NCBI GenBank assembly: GCA_963924555.1
Contig: OZ004597.1
Span: 3,924,404-3,988,403 of the forward strand
DNA length: 64,000 nt
Direction of reading: 5' to 3'
DNA from: Crambe crambe
Lineage: Eukaryota > Porifera > Demospongiae > Poecilosclerida > Crambeidae
The translations under genes were made by a program, and so were the position numbers. Positions 14,401-29,238 of this stretch are shown here, piece after piece (the first letter of the stretch is position 1; each line of letters opens with the position of its first letter). Below the pieces are notes generated by a model that searched no databases, was not told the DNA's origin, and was given only the letters and a program-made list of their open reading frames with translations.

Positions 14401-17400
14401 AATACCCTTTTCTCCAAGTTGTGCAGGAGCAGTGAACACAGTACTATGGTCTTTAAACCATCTAGTGGTATCTGCCAATGCTGGGAGGCATCGTCAAACA
14501 GCACGCACAGCCCTTTCACGAGAAAGCCAGTGCGTGTCACTGGGCTTGAGCATCTTCAGTTCAGGAGCATTTAGTTCAGCCTGTATCTCAGCTAGCCTTT
14601 CTGCTTTCTTTGGGGAATAGCTAGTGGAAGGCCTTCCAGATAGTCAGCAAGGTGCCCAAAACTCACTTTACCTCTTTATGTTGGTCGGCAGCATTGAGAG
14701 TAGCCAGTTGCAGTTGGTGACATCTGCAGTGCACATACACAGCACTAGGTGAATATAGTCGTAACCTTTTGTGAACACCACTCCTCTGCCCCGACATCGT
14801 GTTAGTACCATCAAAGCCAAGCCCTCGCATTGCTGTGATGTCAATACTCTTAGACTCCAGGAAAACACACAAGTAAGAAGAAATGGCTTCAGCTGTAGTC
14901 TCCTTTGCTGGCAAGATCCCAAGGAAGTGTTCAACTGGCTTGCTATCTTGTTCCCATCGAGCACAAATAGAGAGCTCTTCCTTAGACGATACGTCAGTAC
15001 TTTCGTCTGCCATTAGTGAAAAATAGGTACTGGAATTGAAGCTTGACAGGAGATCTCTCTCTATAACCTTGCTAATACTTGAAAGGAGGTCTATGACAAT
15101 TCGTACGTGGCATTTCGTGGGCATTTCTCTCTGTGGCTTCTTAGCTGTATATCACCATTCTCAATCTGTAATGTGATGAGCCCTTCAAATGTGGTGGAGT
15201 GAGGAATATGCTGCTTGACTAGAAAGTACAGTGAGCACACAAGCTTTTTGAGAAATATTCGGTTACGCTGCTTCTCTTCACTGACTGAAATGATTTGTTC
15301 AACAATACCACCACGCTTCTCAGTTAAAAGAGAGAGTTTGTGTTTCTCTAGAGCTGCTTTGTGCCAGTCAGACTTATTGTGTTTTGCTAGCAAGGTGGTT
15401 TCCTTCACCCAATTATTCATAGGTCGTGTTACCCAAGCACCTTTAACTTGAACAGGTACTTTCCCAAAGGACGTACACACTGAGCACACCATACCTTTTG
15501 CAGAGAAATTATAGTCCATCCATGGGTACTGCCTCTTCCACTTTGGATCATATGATAGGTTGTCTTTGTAGGAACGCATTCTTTTACAGGAGCTTGAACT
15601 GCTGGTAACTGCTGGTATCAGAGCAACCTGAAAACTGTGAGCCAGACTGTAGAGTCATTGCCTTGTTAGAGGGCTCATCTAGTTCGCTGTTATCAGAGGA
15701 AGATTCATCACCAGTATTTCTACTCGATCTAATTCTTTTTCTCTTTACAAACCTCTCCATTGAGCCACTTGCGTAGTTATAAGTTTCTTTTTATTGCACA
15801 CCTAATTAGCTGGCCGGCCAGCTATACCGGTACATCATTGCTAATTTTGGTACTAGTTACATCATGTCACCTAGGCTAAATTTAGCACTGTACGTTAAAA
15901 ACTTATTAAGCTACACTAACAAGGGGGGAAGCTTGAATGTTTGGGGGGGAAGTTGGGGTGTTTGGGGGGAAAGCTTCCCCCTGCCCCCCCCCGGGATAGA
16001 ACCCTGCCCAGACAACAGTGTTCGCACTTAATAGTCCATAGGTGAGAGCATATACATACATAGCAAGTAAAGAAAAAAAAACATTCATGATGTAGGGATG
16101 ACTATAGTTAACTGGTCAAAAAAGAGTTGGAACAAGGGCTGAATAGATGAGATTATGCTGAAGTCGAATGTGGGTACGTCACCTAGTGATTACACCTTCA
16201 TCCTTGCATAAGCTCATCTATTCAGCCCTTGTTCCAACTCTTTTTTGACCGGTTAATCCCTACATCACCTTCATTCATTTCAATAAAATTAATGTTTTTT
16301 TTCTCTTATTTTTCATTTTTAAAAAGTGCTGTATTTATATCCATCTCATTATTATGCCAGGCCCATTATTTTTGTGATTTCTTTTTGGAGGAGGTGGTTA
16401 GTGCTGTATATCTATAGCTTTTTATTACACATACCAGTCATACCATTAAGTTCATAAGAGTGTAGTCTTGTCCTCAGGCCTGGGATGAGGCGGATACATG
16501 TGGTAGTTGGATAGAGGCAAGGTAACTATAGCTGAAGGTGCTGAGCTCAAGTGTTACTTACCAGACACTGTTAGTACAGCTATAGCTTATCTTAGAGCTG
16601 ATTTTTGTTCTGATCTCAGATGAAATGGCTTTAAGTTTTGTGTGAGAACTTCGAAAGCAGTCGAATCGCCAACGTCAATTTTCTATTTAACAATCGGAAG
16701 GTTGGTGTGCTCCACTTATGGCTATCAGGACTTCTGAAAATGTTTTATATGAAATTTTAACCTCCTCTTGACAAATAATTCTCAGTGTATAGATAAAAAT
16801 ACTAATTGCGGTCAAAAACCATTTCTCCTGTTCAGTGTAAGACATGCATTGACTCGATAGATGTTCATGGTATATTATATCAAAAATCAAACTTGTTCCA
16901 ATAAAGTGTGTGCATGCATGATCAAACACAATTTCTGACTTCTTTGCTGCCATAGCTACTGTGTTAGTATGCATCAGCTGTTCACCGATAGTTGAGTCTT
17001 TAGAAATAATTATATCACACGAATCTAGGCTCAGGAAAGATCAAATGTCATAGTACTCTGGGAAATGGGTCACATTATTGGAAGTAATTTAGTGAAAAAA
17101 GTATTAGATACACAAGAAAATTCTCAGAACAAAACAAGATACATCTTAACACTATCAATTCACAAAAAAATCAAATTCCTTAATTCATGGAGAAATGATA
17201 TTTGACCACTCTCTCCACTGGTACTTTCAGCCTGTACACTTGGACTAGGTGCAGGAAGTCTAATGATATCACAATGAACTTCCAATTTGACTGAAAGTGA
17301 TTGAGAGTCATGGCAACTTTGTTGTTTACACATGCACGTTATGTTTTAATGGCTTCTTCGTATAGTCTACTCTACTTTTTTTCTGAGTGAACCAGAGGCT

Positions 17401-20366
17401 AAACCAATGGGATGTGGTACTGATCCGAGTAAAATTCATATATAGAACATGGCCCAAGCACGGCCAATTTTTTCTCCAGATCATGCCATTATTATGATTA
17501 AGAACCTGAAGAATAAGAAATCATCTTTTATTATTCTTCCATGTTAAGTCTTTCAACCTCCAAAATTCTTCTGCATGATAAGAATGTGCATAAAAGACAG
17601 GATAAGCAGTCATAGCAGTTATAACTTACCGTTTTCTGATTTCATTTTGTATTAGTCCTATGGAGCGGTCATAGGTCATCCCTGCATAGAGAGAGTTACT
17701 GCGCTCTCTGATAATACTCCAGGGATTTTTGCCCCCTTAATTTATTCACCCCTGTAGTAGTATAGTGGAGGCTTTGCAGCAATTTTCAGTGTTTATTCTT
17801 TATTTTTATTTTGTATCCAGATATTCAGTACAAATATCGTCTGCTGCTTGGTCACGTTTACAGAGCTATTGGGAAAGTGGATATTGCTACTGTCCATTAT
17901 CAAAAAGCTAAAGAAATAGCTCAAAGCATGGATTCTGAAAATGATGACCATACAGTTTTAGCTTTCATTTATCAGCAGCTCTGCATCTATGAAAATGGAA
18001 GTAACAGTGAGCCCCTTAAAAACTTAACACCACTCCTCAACAAGTCATCCCTGAGTGTTGCTACCGAAACTGTGCTCCAGCAAGCACTGGGCAATATCTA
18101 TAGGTCTGCTGCTGACTGTCATAATGCAAAGGGCCACTTAAAAGAAGCAATAAAGTTGGCAAAGAAAAATGGGGACATTTTGAAAGCCACAGAATGTAAG
18201 GCACATCTTGGCAGAGTTTACAGGTCTTCAGGTTGCTATAGCAAGGCACTCAAGCGCCAGAAGAAGCTGCTGGATTTTGCTCTTGAATCTGGTGATACAG
18301 TAAACATTGCAGCTGCTTGTGGTTATATTGGGTTCACACATTATTGCATGGGAGAGCGTTACTATGATGAGGCAGTGAAGTACCTTTATTGCAAGCTAGA
18401 GCTTAGTAAGCATGAGTTGGAGGATGTAGCTGGGTATCGATGGTGTTTGAATAACTTGGGTAAGATCTACCTTGCCATGAAAGAACATGGTATATGTATG
18501 AAGTTATTCAGTGAATCAGGTGAAATTGCTAAACAACATAATAATACACTCGGGTTAGGCACAGCTTATGGGAATTTGGGGTCGGCTTGTAGAGCTATAA
18601 GCAAGCATGAGGAAGCAATCAAATACCACAAGCTTTATCTTGAAATAGCCGAGAAGAATTTTGATACTGGGGGGATAGCTATTATGCAAAGGGAGCTGAT
18701 GTTGGACCATCTCTATCTCTATGATGATGAGAATGATGTGAAGAAGAGAGATACTTTCCTCGAAGGAGCCAGAATGTATGGTTTTCAAGCATTGAAGACA
18801 AGTTTAGAAGTCAGATCGAGGTTTTCTCGGGAAGATGATATGCTGAAGATAGGTAATTTTGAGCACAACCAGGTTCAAACCTACTCTTTGATTCTATTTA
18901 CTCTTATCCAACAAGGCCAGTATGAAGCAGGTTTGTTGATATCAGAATTAGGTAGAGCACATGCTATTGCAGACCGAATCAGTAGTAAATTTCAACTCAA
19001 TTCAAGCTTCTTGAAAGATATTTTCCATATCATCGGTAGTGATAACCAACTCTGCAGTTCAGCTTTGTCCAGTGCACTTTGCAAAGTGGGTGAGACAATT
19101 GGTGGATTCAAGTCACACATGCTTATATACTCAGTCCTGGAAAACCCACTCAATCGAGGGAAAGGGAAAGAAACTCTACTCTACACCTGGCATGTGCAGA
19201 GAAGGCAAAGTGCTGCAGTTGATGTCCAAGTAGACATTCATTTTCACCAATGTGTGATGAATTCTAATCTGAGTGGGAGTGATCTTGGGAGCAAGTCTGT
19301 TATTGATGAAGACTATGTCACTGATCTAATGCGTGAAATACAGGTATCAAAGAAAGAGGTGATAGAGGAATCAGCAGACCAGATTAACAATAATGGAGCT
19401 GTTTCAAGAGATATAGTTCGGAGAAAGAAAGTAGAACCTGTCAAATCTAAGGATAGATTTGAAGAGCTTTACAATCTTTTAATCCGCCCTGTGCACCAGT
19501 ATCTGGATCAGGATGTTGGTAGGTTGATCATAATACCACACAGCTTTCTCTTCAGTGTCCCTTTCTGTGCTCTAAAGAATCAAGGAAGTTATCTTGTTGA
19601 GAAATTTGTTATGTGCTTATCACCTTCTCTCTATATGTTGGATATTGGCTTGCAAAGGGAAAAGAAGTGGTCTGAATTACCGATTCACAAGAAGGATGTA
19701 GGAATACTTGCTGTTGGTAATCCCAAAATGCCTCTTGAACAAATAGAGCAATTACCTGGTGCTGAAAAGGAAGTCAAAAATATCGCCACTTTGGGGCAAC
19801 ATACAAAACTTCTTATTGGAAAAGATGCTACCAAGAAAGAAGTAATTTGTGGTTTTTCTGAATACCCTGTAATCCATTTAGCTACCCATGCTATAGTGAA
19901 GGATTCATTGAGTGATCATTTAGCAGCATTGGATGCAGCAGACACAAAACTGGACATTGGTGATTACTCAGTAAAAGGTGCTATCATATTGGCTAAATCT
20001 GATCCAGACTGCAGTGGGGTGCTCACAAGCTCTGAAATTGAGAAACTCGTGTTGGAACCAAGCTGTGAACTAGTTGTTTTAAGTTGCTGTAACACTGCTT
20101 GTGGGAAAATAACAGGGGATGGAATTCTTGGTCTTTCACGTTCCCTTCTGTGTGCTGGTGTAATGAATATGTTGCTCACATACTGGCCAATTCATGATAG
20201 CTCAACAGCTCTGCTGATGAAACATTTCTACAGTCACTACATGGAACATCGTGATGCCCCCGTGGCTCTCCGAGTCAGTATGTTGCATCTGATTCACCAG
20301 AACTATAACGTGGAACGTTGGGCTGCTTTCTGTTGCATCAGTATCAGATACAACAGCTTTTATTGA
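11453..20366 (+). CDS. TPR-CHAT protein (TTC28-like, caspase-like fold)
   Basis: Four exons: 11453-11597, 11653-11762, 11816-11921 and 17821-20366. They give 2907 nt (968 residues) with phases 1, 0 and 1. Residues 1-120 are helical. TPR-type helical repeats follow (for example LGHVYRAIGKVDIATVHYQK, LGRVYRSSGCYSKALKRQKK, YGNLGSACRAISKHEEAIKY). The C-terminal 320 residues are a CHAT domain: IIIPHSFLFSVPFCAL, GAEKEV, HLATHA with the catalytic His codon at 19887, LSCCNTACG with the catalytic Cys codon at 20088, then GILGLSRSLLCAGV and TYWPIHD. Both members of the His/Cys dyad are present, so protease activity is plausible. CHAT proteins include separase, TTC28 and bacterial TPR-CHAT (Craspase). 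Intron 3 is 5.9 kb and holds a hAT element. Confidence 0.88.
12137..12186. repeat. dispersed palindromic repeat, copy 1
   Basis: CTTGGCACTGGAGTGCTAAG followed by GCACACTGCC. It is closely related to the segment at 12829-12875 in the same intron. The core is a GGCACT...AGTGCC-type palindrome. Confidence 0.6.
12829..12875. repeat. dispersed palindromic repeat, copy 2
   Basis: CTCGGCACTGAAGTGCCAAG followed by GCACAGTGCTGGAAGCAACT: the second copy of the element at 12137. The remaining sequence 12187-13580 of the intron shows no gene. Confidence 0.6.
13581..16006 (-). mobile_element. decayed hAT transposon inserted in the TPR-CHAT gene
   Basis: Left end CAGTGTTCTATCTAGGA, right end (minus strand) CAGGGTTCTATCC, each followed by a long G-run and AAGC. 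These are hAT-type terminal repeats. About 2.43 kb. A broken transposase reads on the minus strand, opposite to the host gene. The flanks (GACCCCAG and CCCAGACA) share CCCAG, but I see no perfect 8-bp duplication. The low-complexity G-runs are internal subterminal repeats. Confidence 0.8.
13810..15579 (-). pseudogene. hAT-family transposase (DUF4371/ZMYM-like), frameshifted
   Basis: Three regions in order on the minus strand. (a) 15579-15091: a TTF-type zinc-finger-like N-terminus (YPWMDYNFSAKGMVCSVCTSF...NNWVKETTLLAKHNKSDWHK). (b) 15124-14663: the DDE/RNaseH core (YFSLMADESTDVSSKEELSI, GFDGTNTMSG, HCRCHQLQLA). (c) 14478 to about 13810: the C-terminus, ending in a dimerisation motif (LPVTTAIVERTFTSMKFIK). 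The parts lie in different frames with stops between them, so it is inactive as read. The residues are typical of hAT elements rather than a host gene. Confidence 0.85.
16089..16266. mobile_element. MITE with about 50-bp inverted repeats
   Basis: GATGTAGGGAT...AACTGGTCAAAAAAGAGTTG...AATAGATGA on the left is matched by its inverted copy ending CCCTACATC on the right, around a loop of about 60 bp. About 178 bp in all, in intron 3 of the TPR-CHAT gene. No coding capacity. Confidence 0.8.
16267..17820. other. remainder of TPR-CHAT intron 3, no clear gene
   Basis: AT-rich intronic DNA. The minus-strand open stretch 16687-16974 (95 codons) has no recognisable motif or flanking exons and is not called. 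It ends with the T-rich tract and CCAG acceptor of exon 4. Confidence 0.6.
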
Positions 20367-20882
20367 GTTTATGTCATGACTTTTTCTACCACAAGTTTGT
20401 CATTACAGTTATCATGTGTGTGTCATTTTATAGCTGATTGAATAGCTAGTGTGATAATTCTCTCTGTGTTAATTTCTGTATGCACGATCTGTTTGAATAG
20501 CTATATTCTCAACCTAGCTTGGTGATGGCTGTGGTCATGCTTGGATGGATGATGGGAGGGTAGGGATGGTTCTACTGGACAACTTCATATTGCTCTACTC
20601 ATGTCATTGGTCATCCTATTCCATAATGCCCTCTACATGTACCAGTACTGAAACTATACTTGACTGAGAATAGCCATGTAGATCAATGCTAGCTATGACC
20701 CCCAATTCATACATTGCACTGCATAAACCATCCCGTATTCCCTGTACTATTTCAGATTGCAATAGTGGCCACTGCAGTGCCATGAAAATAATGAGGAAAA
20801 GGTACAAATTCATACAGAACAAGATTACTGACTAGCTTGTATTGTATCTGGAGTTTGTGATGCTTGTACACATTATTAAATG
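20367..20882. other. convergent intergenic region
   Basis: 516 bp between the stops of the TPR-CHAT gene (plus) and the third RTK gene (minus). It should hold both 3' UTRs. No gene seen. Confidence 0.6.
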
Positions 20883-23755
<2,873 letters not shown>

Positions 23756-24032
23756 TGCTATCCCCCACACTTCATTCAAAATAATATTTTCCCCTGTGTA
23801 GATAATCTGTATGGCAAATCATATTTTGCATTTGAAATCGGGCTTTATAGTCTGACTAGCAAGTTGCAAAACCGCATTTCTATGGTAAACATCTCTATCA
23901 CATGACAATAGCATGGTATATAACTTGAATAACAACCATACAAAATTACTGAAAAGATTGCATTAAATGAAGGAATGACGTAATATAATGTGTGAAGTAA
24001 TGACATCTGCAACCTGAGACTACACTTGATAC

Positions 24033-27000
24033 TTAAATTCCTTTCCTCTCGTGACATATTTTAGTCCACAAGCGACACCTTGGTCCAATCCTACAATATC
24101 AAGTTATGCATGGTTGATGGTTGTTATGGTGCACACTGGAACCTCTCAATAACTGATAAAATAACAGACAAGTTGGGATCAAACGTTTTCAGGTGGTGAA
24201 CTTTATACAGAGGTTAAAACTGCATTTATCATTATTGGTCCTAAACTTTATTTGGAGTGTCTGAGTGTTCTTAGTTTCACTGTAGTAAGCTACCGTGTGT
24301 ATAGCTACTAACACTTACATCAAGTTAAGATCTTCTAGGTCTTTCCTTGTCACATGGTAGCGAATGTCATTTAATGTTAACTGGTGCTTCATAAGCTGTT
24401 TAAACAAAGGAATATACTTTACATACTGCAAGTTATTCAACATACATATGACGTAATTGCTACTGGAATGAATCCTAACACAATCACCTCATTAACTGTA
24501 TCTGGATCTGTGCAATCCTCAAGCCAGTCCAACAGAGCAGAGTCAGCTGCTGTAGCAGCAGGAGCCTGATAACTAATTTCAGTTGTGCCTGAACTTCGGT
24601 TTGATGCCACCTGGGCCTCTTGCACCCTCATTCTTTGTTCTTTCACACTGCTCTCCAGGATCTCACTCAACTGATTCCTCAAGTCCACTAACTCTTGGAG
24701 CAAACTACAGATAGAGAAAGTATTATGTATAAAATGATAATGAACATGAATGGCGTACATACTGGAGATTTTCTTGTGTCACTGATTTAAGGTCCAGCTT
24801 TAGTGATAGGATTTTCTGCTGTTCCTCAGACAGGGAGACAGTTGATGCCCATGACACAGATTTGACCGGATGTTTGGGAGTAGCCACTGCAGACTGCACA
24901 GTTTCTGGACTATTGAGTTGAAGTCCCTGGGTTTCATCTAGGATTAGAAGGGGGGAGAAGATATGAGTGCACCTGACCATGCCCACCTTTGGAACCACAC
25001 TAGCTTAGTATTCTACGTGGACCTGGGGTACTTGGAAGACAGGGGAGATCTCATCCCTCCCCAGCCTTATAGTAATGAAAATTTAACTTGAGCTATAGAA
25101 CTAAAAAAAGCATACGGAATGGGTAGTTACAAGAACCATCTATTCAAACATCAAAGGAATGAGGTGCATATAAATCACCAAATAGGGGAGAGAGGAAGAA
25201 AAGATGTACGTACCAGTGCTTAGAATGGTGTGGCCAACATTAAAGGTGCACAAAGTACTGAAAAATAATACTTAACTCATACCTGGTGACAAGATTCTCA
25301 TGATTTCATTGACTGCCTTCCTAATAAGGTTATCGATTGCAAAGATGCAATGAGGAGGTGTGTCCTGTCGCTTATGGGCTTCAGTGACTGCACTAGGAAA
25401 GTAAGTGATGGCCGACACAATATCATTTCTCAAGTGAGAGTTCATTTTGCACTTATTGTTTAGGTCATCTGTAGAATGATAAAGAGTGTGATGGTGGAAA
25501 GGCATTAGACATCATGTGAAAAAGCCTGACAGAGTGATGGTGGAAGGCAATAGTGATGGTGAAGAGATATTAGAGGCATGACAGAGTGATGGTGGAGAAA
25601 TATTAGAGATGGTGGAGAGGTATTAAAAGCATCAATACAGTAATGGTAGAAATGATGGTATGTAAAGTGATGGTCTCTATTGATACAGCATCATTCAAAG
25701 GTATGCTCTGGAGTGTGGGGATGGAAAAGAAAGCCTGGTCTCAAAATTTCCCTGGGAAATTTGTAGTAGAAACGGTTACTAGAAAGAATCAAGTTCAAGG
25801 AAGAAGTCTTCTTCAAGAGGCAATAGTCAGATACGTAGCAATGAAATAATGAAGTGAGCAAGCTACATAACAAGCTTTCTTATCCACCCATGCAAAGCCT
25901 CCTGCAAAAGCCTAGGTGCAAGACTTATATGTACCCACCCCTGAAAAGGCCTGGGTGCAAGACTAATCCACCCCTGCAAAAGCCTGAGTGTGAGACTTAT
26001 ATGTACCATGCACACATCTTACATACAGAGCAATCTTTCCATCTCATTCTCATTCTCATGCTTGGTATATGCCATTACAGCCTCCATGAGGACTAACACT
26101 TCTTCTCGAGTTACATGCAGCAATGCCTGGGAATCATAACATCTGTTCATACTGTCAATAACATCCAGGATGATCTAAAGAAAACAGAAGTTTAAGTATA
26201 TGCAGGAAACCAAATCAGCACAATAATCCATTAATATCGCCATAGCAACATCTAGAAACATATGACTCTAATCTTGTGCACTTACCTGGTCCCTCTCCTC
26301 AGTGAGAACTCGAGCAAGAATGATCTGGTTTTGAGCATGGAGTTTGACTTGTCTGAACTCTGATCTAGTGGAGGATACATCAGAACCAGAACTGCTGGTG
26401 GGAGATTCGCCTGGCATGGACCTTTTTCAGTAAATCATCATCAAACCACTGAGCATCATTTATACACTAATCATATACTAACACAGAGACACTTGGTACA
26501 TTGATGCCTATCCTAACACTAACAGTGGTAATCCTGTTAACACTAACACTAACACGTACACATTATTCAAATGAATTCCTAACACTAATAAACAAACACT
26601 TGGTCTTATAATGTATCCTCCTATCCTAATAATACACAGATACTTGGTCTTATAAATTTACATATGTGTACTTAAGGTGGGTATTGTTGGCGGCTACTAA
26701 TTAAAAAAATTTTTTTTTAAATACTGCATTTGGCTTAGTTATTTTGAGCTTTGTGTAATAGCTATTTTTAAATGTAGGTTCATATGAAGTTGCCCCAAAA
26801 ATATCAGGCACAAACATTGTGTCAGTAGGAACCAGTTGATGGGGAATTGAAGATGCTACTGCTGCCGTTCTTGAGTCCATGAAATCAGATGATGAAGTAT
26901 CCGAAACAGACTCTGATGAAGACAACAGCAATCTAGCTTAGCCACCAGGACACTCAAACAGCTAGCTTAGTTTGACACTGTTTTTGTTCAATATTACTTC

Positions 27001-29172
27001 TAATTATATGAAATTTATTATTAGCACTAATTTTATTATTAGCATAATTAACAGGTCGCCAACAATACCCACCTTAAGGTATATTGTAACTACAAACCTT
27101 GATTCGGCAAAATTTCTTATTTCTTCAGCCACTGGAGAAATTGCCCTGTATAAGATGAGTCTACAGTAATATTCTATAATACGCAGGACAATTTATATGT
27201 ATATAAGTTATACCAAGGTGTACGTAGGTCTTTACACAGCTTCGGGCCTATGGCCCTCGGTGTGTAAATAGCACAGAGACCGTAAATGTAAACACCAAGG
27301 TCGATAACCCATGGCCCCTTGGTACCACAGAGACCAAACACCGAGGTCAATAACCTATGGCCTCTTAGTGTGTAAATAGCACAGAGACTGCATTTCCATT
27401 CCTTTTCACTAGTGAGGCAGATTGGGGGGGGATTTAGGGGCAAAGCACCTTTTTTTTTTTTTTTTTTTAACGGTACACATGTAGCTGCTGTCAAATTTCC
27501 GTAACCAGTCTTTAGAATATGGTGCCAATGACTTAACATACATGCCACAAATGGTGCTAAAATTCCCTTAAGCTGCCACACACATTGAAGAAATACATGC
27601 AACATAGAAAAGGAGGGGACATCCTTCTTCCCTACACTGTATACTAATCTATTACACATACGGAAGAGATGCAGAAAGGTCAACTGGATTCTGATGCTCA
27701 AGTTTAGGAGCGATTCTTGAAGTGGCAACAGCTACATTAATAAACATTGCTATCAACTATATACTATTACTATGTAGCACTTACATTTACTTCTACCAAC
27801 AACATTACCAGGTCTCTTGTTATCCCTATAAAAGAATGGAGAAAAGTAATGCACATCCTAATAAATTATGTATATAGCTTATAACTTCAAGAAAGTGTCC
27901 TCCAGCAGCTGTCCAGCAGTGGGTCTATCGTTGGGATCGGGTTTGAAACACTTAAGCAGAAACTCCTTGGCCAGATTGGAGAGAGTATCTGGAATCTCTG
28001 GATGCTGCTGGTACATCCCTACCTTGAAGATGGCTGCCTCTGGGGCTCCCAATTCAGTAAATGGAGGTTTGCCTGTGGCCATTTCGACTACAGTGCACCC
28101 CAAAGACCAAATATCTGCCTATCAAATAAAATACTTACATTAATCTTTACTGTATGTACAAACATGATATTGTGGTACTTACAGGAGGTCCATAGCCTCT
28201 CTGTCCAGCACGGATGACCTCTGGAGCCATGTACTGCATGGTACCTTTATAGCAACAAGCAAAACCATCAAGTACACATACAGTGACCTTTCCTAGAATA
28301 CATAGGTACTGTCCAGTCTTTAACTCTTACCTACCTGTGAATGTTCTGGTTTGATTGTGTAAGCCCACCAATCTCTTGGAGGCCCCAAAATCTGAAATTT
28401 TTAGTTCCCCAGTGTACATGTTCACCAGCACATTGTCTCCTTTAATGTCACGGTGAACTATCCGCTGCTCGTGGAGGTATTTAATGCCATGAGTGATCTG
28501 TCTGGTGTAGTGCTTGATAGTCTCCTCCTTGGTGAGAGATCCCCACTTATACTTCAACAGAGAGGAGAGACTTCCTGCCATAATGAATACACATAAGAAT
28601 TGTATCACCCCATACCCAAAAATTGTTCTATACATGGTCTAATGTAGCTACATATGTTCTTCCCTGCATAAAATCATCAGATTCCCACACTGAAATGTGA
28701 ACGTACCACCGGGGACACAGTACACATATGATATGAACGTACCACCAGGGACATACTCCATGAATATCTTGAGCTTTCCATCCTCAATAAATGCACCGTA
28801 ATACTGAACGATATTCTTATGACGCAGATGACGATGGAGTCGAATTTCCTCTTGAGTTGCTTGTAATTGACTAGAGACAGAAATGAATGGTGCAAGTGTT
28901 ATCATGTACACATCATACAACACACCCTGAATCAGATCCCTCTTCAAAGGGTAATTCTTTAATTGCCATTTTCTTCCTTGTCACCATATCTATGCCAGAG
29001 TAGACAGTCCCAAAAGAACCTTTTCCAAGAACAATCTTCCCTTCTTTCTCATCCATTTCATACTCATACTCAATTCTGAAGCTCTCGCCGTCATTGGAGG
29101 TCAGAGTTTGAAGAACAGTCCCACTGACTTTACAAATCCGGTCCAATGTACTGTTGACCAATCCACAAAATC

Positions 29173-29238
<66 letters not shown>

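Noticed and set aside
16687..16974. 95-codon minus-strand open frame in the TPR-CHAT intron
   Set aside because: No motif, no splice partners, no relation to the neighbouring hAT element.
27174..27728. 184-codon minus-strand open frame with poly-Lys
   Set aside because: It spans a repeat array and a T-run in an intron; only the short exon near 27725-27650 fits the MAP3K model, in another frame.
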